Below, piece by piece: positions 1 through 7,367 of a stretch of 14,397 nucleotides of DNA. Position numbers and translations under genes: made by a program. The first letter of the stretch is position 1; each line of letters begins with the position of its first letter. Origin of the DNA: Verrucomicrobiia bacterium. GTDB taxonomy: Bacteria; Verrucomicrobiota; Verrucomicrobiia; Opitutales; Opitutaceae. The DNA is taken from positions 1 through 14,397 of the forward strand of contig JAUHWE010000038.1 of the NCBI GenBank assembly GCA_030424825.1. The letters run 5' to 3'. Below the pieces are notes generated by a model. The model saw nothing but the letters and a program-made list of their open reading frames with translations, was not told where the DNA came from and searched no databases.

Positions 1-78
1 CCTGATCTCGTAGCCAACAAGGAAATCGATATTGAAGCTTCTGACTTTATAGACCTTGCCGAAAAAATGGGCGCCTAA
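1..78 (+). CDS. 3' end of an unidentified gene (partial)
   Basis: Frame 1 is open from the window edge to a TAA at 76-78, giving 25 residues that end DFIDLAEKMGA. The piece is too short to assign to a family. Its stop lies 23 bp upstream of the start of the DehI-like gene on the same strand, so the two may have been co-transcribed. That it is coding rests only on the open frame, its amphipathic, acidic composition and this operon-like spacing. Confidence 0.5.
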   Translation, partial: PDLVANKEIDIEASDFIDLAEKMGA

Positions 79-398
79 TAGTTCGGCGGCGCAATTCACC
101 GATGACCAAAACTCACCCTCACGATCCGGTTAACGCGATATCTGAAGCAGAGGCTACTGGCAGGACTGCAGAAATATTCGCGGAGATTCAAGAGGTCATG
201 CAAATACCACTCGTCACCTCCATTTGGAGGACGCTCGATGCCGTCGAAGGGGGCCTGGAATCCACTTGGGCTGCCACCCGGCCAATCTACAAATCCGGCC
301 ATGCTGAGGCTCTGCTGCAAAAACTGCAAAGCTCCTGGGAGCTTCCCATCCCAAATCCTCTTTCTGCCCAGCAAATAAAGCATCCCCGGGGCAAGCCC

Positions 399-414
399 TT
401 GGCCTGTCGGCCAA
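399..414. repeat. Right-end subterminal hairpin of the IS200-like element
   Basis: A perfect 6-bp inverted repeat, TTGGCC then GGCCAA with a TGTC loop, lies just outside the 3' end of the tnpA remnant. IS200/IS605 transposases recognise subterminal hairpins of this kind. Its position about 33 bp from the inferred element end fits that role. Confidence 0.55.
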
Positions 415-439
415 CTGTCGCTTCGCGCCAGCGAGGTAT

Positions 440-704
440 TCAAGAGAAGAAATCCATTTGCGCCGGCGCCTTGTGCAAGCATTCATAGCCGCTCTCATCG
501 CCCTGCATCCTCACGTACTCCGCTATCAGACTCTCGCTGCCGTGCTGCCCAACCGTATTCATGAAATACCCTTTGCCCCAGAACTCACCGCCCCATAGAA
601 GATTCTTCACCTGCGAATCCTTCGAGAACACTTCCCGGGCATACCAGATGATACAGCAGCACTGATACGTTGTGCCTTTTGTGCACATACTCGCTTTTCG
701 ACAT
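440..704 (-). pseudogene. tnpA: IS200-like Y1 transposase (TnpA) remnant
   Basis: The original start appears to be the ATG at 704-702, reading MSKSEYVHKRHNVSVLLYHL, the typical N-terminus of an IS200-type TnpA (PF01797). After about 25 residues the frame shifts to one reading REVFSKDSQVKNLLWGGEFW and then KGYFMNTVGQHGSESLIAEY, the typical C-terminal region, ending at 440. The central part, about 60-70 residues in family members and including the HUH metal-binding motif, is absent. The C-terminal Y-x-x-x-Q segment (YVRMQ), which carries the catalytic tyrosine in the family, is kept. With the HUH motif lost and a frameshift, this cannot be an active transposase. Confidence 0.8.
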
Positions 705-730
705 TCGCTCATTTTCTGACTAGACAGCAA

Positions 731-744
731 CGAAGCAAGCTTCG
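731..744. repeat. Left-end subterminal hairpin of the IS200-like element
   Basis: A perfect 6-bp inverted repeat, CGAAGC then GCTTCG with an AA loop, lies between the tnpA start and the inferred left end at about 754. It pairs functionally with the hairpin at 399-414 in the IS200/IS605 model. Confidence 0.5.
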
Positions 745-1422
745 AGGTATTTACCCGAAGGGAATAAAAGCTGCAGGTATTGCCTTGGAAGATCGCGATC
801 CAATCCTGACTATATTGGATGCCTACAACCGCTCCAATACGCTGAATCTAATCGCCTTGACCGGCCTCGTACGCCGTTCGAAAAATCCCATTCCAAACGC
901 CCCGAACCAATTCAATCTAAGTCTTGGCCGAAGCTCAGGCCACTGTTTGAAAGAAACGATATCAATCCTAAGAACTGGGCTCTACTCGAGCGCACCATAC
1001 CCCTTGGAACACCTTACAGAGCAACCGTCCTTCCCACCCTTTGGAGACACCTCATTCACTGGCCTGGTCTAGTCGAACTCATCTTGGAATACTACGAGCC
1101 GCTGCAACAAAACGGATCGCTCTTCCGTGCGATCAAAGAGACAATCGATTTTGTCGAATCCGAGGCCCCGGCGCTTAACAGCTTTCGAGACACATCCGTC
1201 ACCATTCCCGAAGAAGCCTTAACTATGATCGAGAGCTATGTGGGCCCTGCTCCTTCGGTCAGCCGAATGGCAACCCTCGGCAACTGTGTATCCAAATGGT
1301 TACATTCCCGTTACTGGGTGAACCGTTGACCGACGATTCCTTTGATGCGGATGAAGCAATTGAGAATAATCGCGTTTCGGTTCTCATAACACAGCCGCTC
1401 CCTTCTACTCTCTTTTCCCCGC

Positions 1423-2310
1423 ATGGATTATAAAAAAAAGCAATACGACGTCGTTGTAAGCGGCGGAGGGATCCCTGGCGTATGCGCTGCCATCACCGCC
1501 GCCCGCGATGGAGTCAAAGTCGCCCTAACCGAACAGCGCCCCGTCCTCGGAGGAAATTCCAGTAGTCTGGCGCTCGTTCCGCCTCACGGCGCCGCCGCTC
1601 TCTGGCACAGTCGCATGGCGAGAGAGGGAGGCCTCCTTGAAGAACTCTTGCAGGAATACGCCTACCGATCTCCTCTCGCCGACAACCGCTGTATTTGGGA
1701 TCTCATCCTCAAGGAATGGTGCGAGCGGGAGCCCAACCTGGATCTCTACCTTAATGCCCGCCTTAGCGGTGCGGAAAAAAGGGAAGGACGTATTGCCAAT
1801 GTGACTATTACCCAAACCAGCACCGAGACCGAATTCACCTTCGAGGCCCCGGTCTTTGTCGACGCCACTGGGGATGCCTTTCTCTCCGACGCCGTCGGGG
1901 CTGAATTCAGGAAAGGCCGCGAGGGTAAAGATGAATTTGGCGAAATGCTTGCTCCCGAAAAAGGTGACGAGAAGACGCTCCCAAGCGCTCTCTACATGCT
2001 CGCTCATAGACGCAGTCAACCCGCGCCCTTTAATCCACCATCATGGGTGCCCAAACACGAAGGCTGTGATCATTTTCCCCACCGCCCTCACGCTGTTGGC
2101 AAATTTGCGAAAGGAAAGTTTCTCACTGAAGATGGATCCATCATTCAGCTCTTCTGGTGGTGCTCACTCGGCGGAGACCGGGATACCATCAAAGACAACG
2201 AGGAGATCTACAGCGATCTCATCAAGGAATCCATGGGCATCTGGGATCACCTCAAGAATCATTGCACACCCGAAACACGCGAAGCCCTAAAATGCTACGA
2301 AGCAGCCTGA
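1423..2310 (+). CDS. FAD-dependent oxidoreductase, N-terminal part
   Basis: This open part encodes 295 residues and holds the dinucleotide-binding fold. GGGIPG at residues 14-19, after a run of hydrophobic residues (YDVVVS), is the ADP-binding glycine motif. LGGNSSS follows at about 42-48, the conserved contact region of the family. PVFVDATGDAFLSDAVGAEF near 145-164 matches the conserved segment D-x-T-G-D. The ATG at 1423 is chosen because the fold begins eight residues later; no clear ribosome-binding site precedes it. No signal peptide is visible, so a cytoplasmic flavoprotein is expected. As written it stops at TGA before the conserved RESRR motif. Confidence 0.75.
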   Translation: MDYKKKQYDVVVSGGGIPGVCAAITAARDGVKVALTEQRPVLGGNSSSLALVPPHGAAALWHSRMAREGGLLEELLQEYAYRSPLADNRCIWDLILKEWCEREPNLDLYLNARLSGAEKREGRIANVTITQTSTETEFTFEAPVFVDATGDAFLSDAVGAEFRKGREGKDEFGEMLAPEKGDEKTLPSALYMLAHRRSQPAPFNPPSWVPKHEGCDHFPHRPHAVGKFAKGKFLTEDGSIIQLFWWCSLGGDRDTIKDNEEIYSDLIKESMGIWDHLKNHCTPETREALKCYEAA

Positions 2311-2349
2311 TGGTCCCCTTTCCCGCTCAGGCGTGAGTCCCGTCGCGTA

Positions 2350-3792
2350 ATGGGTGATTCGATACTGATCGAAAGCGATATCTTTGAACCAAAACTTTTC
2401 GACGACCGCGTATCCTACGGAGGTTGGCCGGTCGACGTCCACCCACCAGAGGGTGTTTACAGCAAAGAACCTCCGTGCAACCAGGTATTCGTCAACGAAT
2501 TGTACAGCGTACCTTTCAGTATAATGTATTCACGCAATATCCCCAACCTAATGCTTGCCGGACGCTGTATCAGCACGAGCCACGTCGCCATGGGATCGAT
2601 ACGCGTCATGAATAGCCTTGGTGCCGCGGCCCAAGCCGTTGGAATGGCGGCCTCGATATGCGTGAGAGACAAGATCGATCCGCGAGATGTCAGAAACACA
2701 CGCATGGAGGAACTCCAGCAGAAACTCCTAAAAGCGGATTCCCACATCATATCACTCGAAAACAACGATCCCGATGATCTAGCCCTCAAGTCCGTCGCTT
2801 CCGCAAGCAGTTCGCTGCCCTACAGGGCAGAGAACAGTGACGGATATCTTGATCTCACCTACGATCTCGCCCAGCAACTCCCGATTTCGGGTGATCGTAT
2901 CGACACCGTTTCCATTCCACTCAAATCCGAACGCGACGACGCATGCGAGGTGAAGATCTCTTTGTATCTAAGCCGAAAACTCGGCCGATTTGACAACAAG
3001 ACGCCGATTTTCGAAGCCACCGAAGTCCTTGAGCCGGGCACAGAAAAATGGGTACAAATTGTGCCCAGCCAAGACGTACCTCCTCAGTCACTGCTTTGGA
3101 TCTGCATCGAGAAAAAAGCAGGCGTCTCATGGGCCTACTCGAACCAAGAAGCCTTCTGTACGCGCTTCGCTGCACGCTTTAACGGCGATCTCACCGCACG
3201 TCCTTCGCATGGGAAAGCTACCGTCGCCCCTCTCACCGATGACTGGTTTCCTATCAACCACAATGGACGCCTGCCTCACGAACTGCATGACTGGGCAAGC
3301 GACACGGTCGGGATGCTCTATGATCGCAAGGTACGAGCCACCCTTTGTCACCGAATCTCGCCAGAGTCTCTTCCCTATCAAGCCAGCAACGCGACCAACG
3401 GAATCTCCAGATTGGAAAACTGGCCCAATATTTGGATTTCCGATCCTGAACAGAGCTTTCCGCAATCACTCAATTTGAAATGGGATGCTCCGTGTAACAT
3501 CAGTGAGATTTATCTCACATTCGACACCGATCTCGACGCCCCAGATCGCTGCTATGGATGGCCGCGTGAAGAACATAGTTTTGTCTTCCCAGTATCAGAG
3601 TGCGTCAAAGACTACCGAATACTGGGCCGAAAAGGCGAAGAATGGGTCGAACTTCTCACCATCGAGAATAACTACAACCGTAGACGCATCCACAAGTTGG
3701 ATTCGCCATTTAAGGGTGAAGAACTCAAAATTGATGTACTGAGTACTCATGGAAGCCCCTCCGCACGAATATACGAAATTCGCGCTTACTAG
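2350..3792 (+). CDS. FAD-dependent oxidoreductase, C-terminal part with accessory domain
   Basis: This 480-residue open stretch continues the same frame as the N-terminal part. An ATG-initiated product is possible but would lack the FAD-binding motif, so it is better read as the second half of one protein; RESRRV lies just upstream of its first Met. IPNLMLAGRCISTSHVAMGS and VMNSLGAAAQAVGMAA (about residues 64-100 here) are the conserved FAD-cradle segment. The flavoprotein core ends near PRDVR. About 370 further residues follow: first a region that looks like a beta-rich sandwich with many D/S/T residues, then a segment beginning ASNATNGISRLENWPNIW that resembles F5/8 type C (discoidin-like) carbohydrate-binding modules. 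The stop is TAG at 3790-3792. The domain call for the tail is tentative. Confidence 0.75.
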   Translation: MGDSILIESDIFEPKLFDDRVSYGGWPVDVHPPEGVYSKEPPCNQVFVNELYSVPFSIMYSRNIPNLMLAGRCISTSHVAMGSIRVMNSLGAAAQAVGMAASICVRDKIDPRDVRNTRMEELQQKLLKADSHIISLENNDPDDLALKSVASASSSLPYRAENSDGYLDLTYDLAQQLPISGDRIDTVSIPLKSERDDACEVKISLYLSRKLGRFDNKTPIFEATEVLEPGTEKWVQIVPSQDVPPQSLLWICIEKKAGVSWAYSNQEAFCTRFAARFNGDLTARPSHGKATVAPLTDDWFPINHNGRLPHELHDWASDTVGMLYDRKVRATLCHRISPESLPYQASNATNGISRLENWPNIWISDPEQSFPQSLNLKWDAPCNISEIYLTFDTDLDAPDRCYGWPREEHSFVFPVSECVKDYRILGRKGEEWVELLTIENNYNRRRIHKLDSPFKGEELKIDVLSTHGSPSARIYEIRAY

Positions 3793-3872
3793 CGAAACAC
3801 CCTTCTCAAAATTAAAACAGACACGATTCCCGCTCTTCTTCCAGCTCAGATATTCGAACTGAACCGCGAACG

Positions 3873-4655
3873 CTATTGATCGAACTTTCGAGCGAAAGTG
3901 CAAATATACATCGGGGCATACTTGTTTAGCGGGGTCGCTTTATCATCCCAGTTGTCTTCGTAGAGACCGCAAATCGAAAAACCCGCATCAGTTTGTCCCC
4001 CAATCTGGTCTTCTAAAGTATGGCTGAATTCATAGGCCCACCCTTCCCTTCTAATCTTCTCGAGCTTTTCTTTGGCTAAACTTTTCAAATCAGAGAACGG
4101 CAATGAGTATTGAACCTGCAGGACTCCTGATTTCTCCGCCTCCTCGTGGTCAAAGAGAAAAAACATCGGGTTCATGAAGCCGGAGAGGAGACGGCCACCC
4201 TTCTTAAGCACCCGAAAGCACTCTTTCCAAACCGGCCGAATTTGCTCTGAGAAAACATTGGATACGGGATGAAAAATCAGGTCGAAACTCTCATCTTCAA
4301 AAACAGATAGATCCGCCATATCACCCTGAACGGCATTCAGGTCCAATCCGTCCCGATCCGCAACCAACTGATCTTTTGCTAGTTGCTCGTCAGAATTGTC
4401 GAAACTCACAACGCTCGCACCCGCTGCAGCCAGTATGGGCGCTTGCTGTCCTCCGCCGGATGCCAGGCACAGAATGCGTTTCCTGTTCAAGTCACCAAAC
4501 CAATCCCGAGGAACACTCTTGTTCGGCGTGAGAATGACGTTCCAATCGCCGGACTTTGCCGCATGTATCACCTCGGAGCTGACAGGGATGCTCCAGCGAT
4601 TGCCTTCTTTTGACTGCTTGTTCCAAGCATTGCGATTGTAAGATACTGTATCCAT
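3873..4655 (-). CDS. Class I SAM-dependent methyltransferase
   Basis: The 260-residue protein transfers a methyl group from S-adenosylmethionine to an unknown acceptor. Motif I is ILCLASGGGQ at residues 61-70, followed by the acidic residue of motif II in SFDNSDEQL (84-92), GDMADL at 111-116 and FDLIFHPVSN at 124-133. The N-terminal YNRNAWNKQ and WSIPVSSEVI are typical of a widespread stand-alone family that shares the SGGGQQ signature. It looks complete, with no signal peptide, so it is cytoplasmic. The ATG at 4655 is preceded by an AT-rich, SD-less leader. It is separated from the upstream amidohydrolase by 143 bp, so it may have its own promoter. It faces the oxidoreductase end-to-end with an 80-bp gap. 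Confidence 0.88.
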   Translation of the reverse strand: MDTVSYNRNAWNKQSKEGNRWSIPVSSEVIHAAKSGDWNVILTPNKSVPRDWFGDLNRKRILCLASGGGQQAPILAAAGASVVSFDNSDEQLAKDQLVADRDGLDLNAVQGDMADLSVFEDESFDLIFHPVSNVFSEQIRPVWKECFRVLKKGGRLLSGFMNPMFFLFDHEEAEKSGVLQVQYSLPFSDLKSLAKEKLEKIRREGWAYEFSHTLEDQIGGQTDAGFSICGLYEDNWDDKATPLNKYAPMYICTFARKFDQ

Positions 4656-4798
4656 TTTTATTCAATTGTATTCAAAATAAGTAATCACATCTGAAAGAAT
4701 TCACGCTAGTGACATAGAACTACAATTCATCGCTCTGAGCAACGCTTCAATATCCGATCATTTATAACGCAAAAACAGGCAGGATGCTTCTTCTACTA
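4656..4798 (-). other. AT-rich spacer upstream of the methyltransferase
   Basis: This 143-bp non-coding gap is richer in A and T than its neighbours, especially in the 50 bp next to the methyltransferase start. It could hold a promoter, but I see no -35/-10 pair good enough to mark. No convincing hairpin terminator follows the amidohydrolase stop. Confidence 0.35.
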
Positions 4799-5626
4799 TC
4801 AACTTCCCCGTTCAATCCAGCCCGTTCCCCTTGCAGGCCTTGGGACGGGCTTCACATCCACATATAGGATACATTCCGCATCGGTGCCATAGGGCCCCTG
4901 CAGAATTTCCTCTCCCGAAGAATCGATGCCGAGCGAACAACCAATACACTTTCTCCCCTTCCATGGTCCGTCCGAAATCGCTCCTACATTACTGGCTCCG
5001 AAGATGGCGGTGGAAAACTCTCGGGCGACCGGCTGATACGCCTTACGCCAAGTCTCTCCGTAAGGGGTTCGAGTGTTGTCGTGATCGCCGGGCACTGCCC
5101 AGGCGCTGGGCGACAGAATCACATCCGCCCCCATGTAGCAAAGCGACCGTGACAAAACCTGGTCCTTGGCAAATCCGTCGGCGCAAATCATCAACCCAAT
5201 CCGACCAAACTCGGTATCTACCACATTCAGCCGATCACCTTGGGCGTAATAGGCGTGCCCGATGTCCAGCTCGTTCAGCTTCCGATGTCGACACAGCAAC
5301 TGGCCTTCCGTGTCAATGATGACTGCGGAATTGTAAATTTGTCTTCCCGACTTTTCAGTCAATCCGGCGCAAACATAGATATCATGCTCCTCGGCTGCTC
5401 GCATCAGTGCCGCGCACGCTTCGCCCTTGGGGATCTCGCTGGCCATGGTCTGGCTCGAAGGATGTGTCCACCCTAGGTCCAAGCACTCCGGAAGCAGGGC
5501 CACATCCGCGCCTTGCGATGCCGCTTCGGCCACCCGCTCCACCGCATTCTGGATGTTGCGAGCCCGTTCCCCTCCTTTCACTTCCATCTGAACGAGGGCT
5601 AGTTTAAATTCTTTTGGCCCTTTCAC
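4799..5626 (-). CDS. Carbon-nitrogen hydrolase (nitrilase superfamily)
   Basis: The protein (275 residues from the GTG at 5626) should hydrolyse a non-peptide C-N bond (amide, nitrile or carbamoyl) through the Glu-Lys-Cys triad of PF00795. The triad is visible as E47 in LLPECLDLGW, K116 in HRKLNELD and C148 in LMICADGF. FKLALVQMEV at residues 7-16 is the usual first strand. The frame stays open to a GTG at 5677, but that start would overlap the preceding acetyltransferase gene and add a non-conserved hydrophobic extension, so 5626 is preferred; the gap is then 32 bp. No ribosome-binding site helps decide. The natural substrate cannot be told. The protein is complete, and cytoplasmic by absence of a convincing signal. 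Confidence 0.88.
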   Translation of the reverse strand: MKGPKEFKLALVQMEVKGGERARNIQNAVERVAEAASQGADVALLPECLDLGWTHPSSQTMASEIPKGEACAALMRAAEEHDIYVCAGLTEKSGRQIYNSAVIIDTEGQLLCRHRKLNELDIGHAYYAQGDRLNVVDTEFGRIGLMICADGFAKDQVLSRSLCYMGADVILSPSAWAVPGDHDNTRTPYGETWRKAYQPVAREFSTAIFGASNVGAISDGPWKGRKCIGCSLGIDSSGEEILQGPYGTDAECILYVDVKPVPRPARGTGWIERGS

Positions 5627-5658
5627 GGTATAAAATAACGGATGTAAGACGAGCACTA

Positions 5659-6090
5659 CTACTCTTCTAGATCCCACTCGTACAGCAGAAATTTCTGCGG
5701 CGCTTCTCCATTTGGCACCGATCCAAAACAGCGTTGAGCCGCCATATTTTCAATGTCCGTTCCCAGCCACGCGTAAACGCAACGCCGTTTCTTTGCGATA
5801 CCAATCATTTCTTCAACGAGACTCCTACCAATACCTTGCCTCCGATGTGTAGACGCCACACCGACTTCATTGATCCAAAGTTGAGGTTTCTTATCTGGGT
5901 GAAGGTATTCGACCGCCGACGCCATGCCAACTACGACTCCATCATCCAAGGCGATCACCATAAAGTGTCGTTCATCGTCGAGGAACACCTGAAGCTGATC
6001 CTTATCGATGGGGTTGTCAAAGACCTCCGGACCGATCCGATTTAACAGATCTGAATTATCTGAACTCAAGTGTTCTATGTCTACACTCAT
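5659..6090 (-). CDS. GNAT-family N-acetyltransferase
   Basis: The 143-residue protein is a single GNAT domain, which moves an acetyl group from acetyl-CoA to an amine. The acetyl-CoA pyrophosphate loop is RRQGIG at residues 83-88 after the strand LWINEVGVAS. The DDERHFMVIALDDGVVVGMA segment (38-57) resembles the AAC(3)-I aminoglycoside acetyltransferase group, but the resemblance is general to the fold and does not show resistance. It lies 44 bp downstream of the VOC gene and 32 bp upstream of the amidohydrolase, in the middle of a leftward gene run. It appears complete. Confidence 0.85.
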   Translation of the reverse strand: MSVDIEHLSSDNSDLLNRIGPEVFDNPIDKDQLQVFLDDERHFMVIALDDGVVVGMASAVEYLHPDKKPQLWINEVGVASTHRRQGIGRSLVEEMIGIAKKRRCVYAWLGTDIENMAAQRCFGSVPNGEAPQKFLLYEWDLEE

Positions 6091-6134
6091 TTCACAGGGA
6101 CCACTAAAATTTTTCTTTAAACCACAATCAGAAC

Positions 6135-6515
6135 TCAGCTATACCTTTGCTCACCCTGTTCCACCTGGCAGCCAAAGCACAGTAGATTTCCATCTAGATC
6201 CATTATTTGAAAATCTCTCATTCCATAAGGCCATGTATCCAGTTTAGAAATTATCTCTACTTCCGTCTTTTTGATTCTTTCGTAGTAGGAATCCACTTCA
6301 TCGCAAAACACATACAACGAACCCATACCCTTTCGGGATTTGTTTTCCTCCCCCGAGTTCAAATGCACAACCACACTCCCCTTTTTGACTCCCGCATAAA
6401 ACGGAGGATCCCCGAAAACGAACTCCTCCTCAAAGCCGAGCACCTCTTTATAGAATTCTATTGCACGCCGCAGGTCTGAGACCTGGAAAATGACAGATGC
6501 GGAGTTTGCTTTCAT
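6135..6515 (-). CDS. VOC-superfamily (glyoxalase/bleomycin-resistance-like) protein
   Basis: The 126-residue protein has two beta-alpha-beta-beta-beta modules of the vicinal oxygen chelate fold: SVIFQVSDLRRAIEFYKEVL (residues 7-26) with VVVHLNS at 48-54, and SLYVFCDEVDSYYERI (66-81) with MDLDGNLLCFG at 105-115. H51 could be a metal ligand, but the usual terminal Glu after the D-x-D-G-N motif is replaced (F-G), so it may be a binding protein, not a metal enzyme. It sits 39 bp after the hydrolase gene and 44 bp before the acetyltransferase gene, probably co-transcribed. The ATG start is clear; no substrate can be named. Confidence 0.85.
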   Translation of the reverse strand: MKANSASVIFQVSDLRRAIEFYKEVLGFEEEFVFGDPPFYAGVKKGSVVVHLNSGEENKSRKGMGSLYVFCDEVDSYYERIKKTEVEIISKLDTWPYGMRDFQIMDLDGNLLCFGCQVEQGEQRYS

Positions 6516-6554
6516 AGTTTATTCTATAATTGTCAGGATTCGATTTCACGGAAT

Positions 6555-7367
6555 TCATCGTGTATTTCGCACGATAAACTCCGCCACTCGTTTAGGTTCG
6601 GGATGTTCGAAATGGTGTCCGTTAGACTTCTCAGTGCCTTCTTTCACCTCGATGATCTCAATGCTTCCGCCCAGTTCTCGATAGCGCTTTGCCAAAACAA
6701 ACGTATTCTCTTCGGGAGGAACGACGCGGTCATTGAGGCTGATGATGTGCATCAATGGAATGTTAGCCGCTGCGATTGACGAGAGGACATCGATGGGATT
6801 CTCCCGATATACTAGGGCTTCTGTTTCAGTCATCGCATACTCCTCCAGTAGACGCGCCCATGTCTTTTCATGACCGATCCCCGTACCGCCACCGAAAGGC
6901 CAGCTCTTGAAGTCGCATACCGGGGTATCCGCGTAAATACAGGCAACGCGATTCGGGTGTCGCGCCGCCCAGCGATACGCAAACAAGCCCCCGCGACTGA
7001 CCGCCTCAAGGGCAGGCTTTTTGGCCAATCCATATTTTCCTGTCATCACCTCGTAAAAAGCATCCCAATGCTCCATCGCCCGAGGACTACCCAACATTCC
7101 TGAAGTGTCGATATGCGCCACATGAAAGCCCTGCTTAAGCAGAATAAGGTCCGCCTCTATATGAAAATTCGGAAAACGAGCCCGCCAGATCCATGGGCGC
7201 CCTGCTAGTTCTTTCTCAGGCACTACCACATGACACTTCTTCCCTTCTACTTCAAAATCGTAACGCTGATAGCCATTCCACTCTGACGACTCTCCCTCCC
7301 AAACCGCACCCTCCACAAGCAACACTCGGGCACTCACCAAAAGCACTAAACTCGCAAGTATTTTCAT
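6555..7367 (-). CDS. Secreted alpha/beta hydrolase
   Basis: The 270-residue protein begins with a short positively charged end and a hydrophobic core (MKILASLVLLVSARVLLVEG), so it is probably exported to the periplasm. The nucleophile elbow is AVSRGG with S124, in the pattern of secreted alpha/beta hydrolases found near polysaccharide genes in PVC bacteria. D213 in SLNDRVVPPEE and one of the histidines in NGHHFEHPEP (251, 252 or 255) complete a plausible triad. The N-terminal YDFEVEGKKCHVVVP segment is the family's usual entry strand. It is the first gene of the leftward run. It likely removes acyl groups from sugars or acts on a peptide or ester; this is inference from context. It looks complete. 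Confidence 0.82.
   Translation of the reverse strand: MKILASLVLLVSARVLLVEGAVWEGESSEWNGYQRYDFEVEGKKCHVVVPEKELAGRPWIWRARFPNFHIEADLILLKQGFHVAHIDTSGMLGSPRAMEHWDAFYEVMTGKYGLAKKPALEAVSRGGLFAYRWAARHPNRVACIYADTPVCDFKSWPFGGGTGIGHEKTWARLLEEYAMTETEALVYRENPIDVLSSIAAANIPLMHIISLNDRVVPPEENTFVLAKRYRELGGSIEIIEVKEGTEKSNGHHFEHPEPKRVAEFIVRNTR

Larger units (their letters stand above)
366..754 (-). mobile_element. Decayed IS200/IS605-type insertion element
   Basis: This 389-bp stretch interrupts the DehI-like gene. The ends are inferred from the host protein: codons up to Ser 363-365 and from Pro 755-757 join in frame with no duplication, as expected for IS200/IS605 elements, which move as single strands and make no target duplication. 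Both ends carry subterminal perfect hairpins (399-414 and 731-744). Inside is a transposase remnant on the minus strand, so the left end lies at the high coordinate. Typical autonomous IS200 elements are about 700 bp; here the middle of tnpA is missing. Boundaries are uncertain by a few bases. Confidence 0.7.
102..1329 (+). pseudogene. Disrupted DehI-family (2-haloacid dehalogenase-like) gene
   Basis: Three pieces read as one DehI-like protein (PF10778; characterised members hydrolyse D- and L-2-haloacids). Piece 1 (102-365, frame 3, about 88 residues) carries EAEATGRTAEIFAEI and IWRTLDAVEGGLESTWAATRP. Piece 2 (about 755-880, frame 2) carries ILDAYNRSNTLNLIALTGLV. Piece 3 (about 886-1329, frame 1) carries LRPLFERNDINPKNWALLER, LWRHLIHWPGLVELILEYYE and IKETIDFVESEAPAL, ending at TGA 1327-1329. 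An IS200-like remnant separates pieces 1 and 2, and pieces 2 and 3 differ by one base near an A5 run at 881-885. Removing the insert and restoring one A gives about 280 residues, close to the usual length of about 290-300. The gene as it stands cannot make a full protein. Assignment to the superfamily is firm from the repeat-like motifs; substrate is unknown, and many environmental relatives are uncharacterised. Confidence 0.8.
1423..3792 (+). pseudogene. FAD-dependent oxidoreductase, frame locally broken
   Basis: Together 1423-2310 and 2350-3792 form one FAD_oxidored-type protein (PF12831) of about 790 codons in a single frame, interrupted by TGA at 2308-2310. The family normally shows a W-x-G-P-x-P-x-x-RESRR motif where the break falls. 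Reading 2306-2332 one frame over gives MVPFPAQ; if a G is restored in TG(G)ATGG near 2309 and the extra G removed from CAGGCGT near 2332, the text becomes AWMVPFPAQRESRRVMGD, matching the family spacing. So the gene most likely carries a -1 and a +1 indel about 22 bp apart. Either it is a young pseudogene, or these are sequencing errors and the gene is intact. Such proteins are common beside carbohydrate-utilisation genes in PVC bacteria and Bacteroidota; the substrate is usually unknown. Confidence 0.75.

Noticed and set aside
1525..2019. Minus-strand open frame of 164 codons opposite the FAD oxidoreductase
   Set aside because: It is a shadow of the conserved coding frame on the + strand and shows no family signature.
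2308..2310. TGA read as selenocysteine or another recoded residue
   Set aside because: No selenocysteine hairpin is visible downstream, the position is not a catalytic Cys site in the family, and two one-base indels explain the motif spacing better.
3884..3899. Inverted repeat ACTTTCG/CGAAAGT as a terminator between convergent genes
   Set aside because: It lies inside the last codons of the methyltransferase and has no T run; probably chance.
5627..5677. Earlier GTG start for the amidohydrolase
   Set aside because: It would overlap the acetyltransferase gene and add residues that the family does not have; the GTG at 5626 starts just before the first conserved strand.
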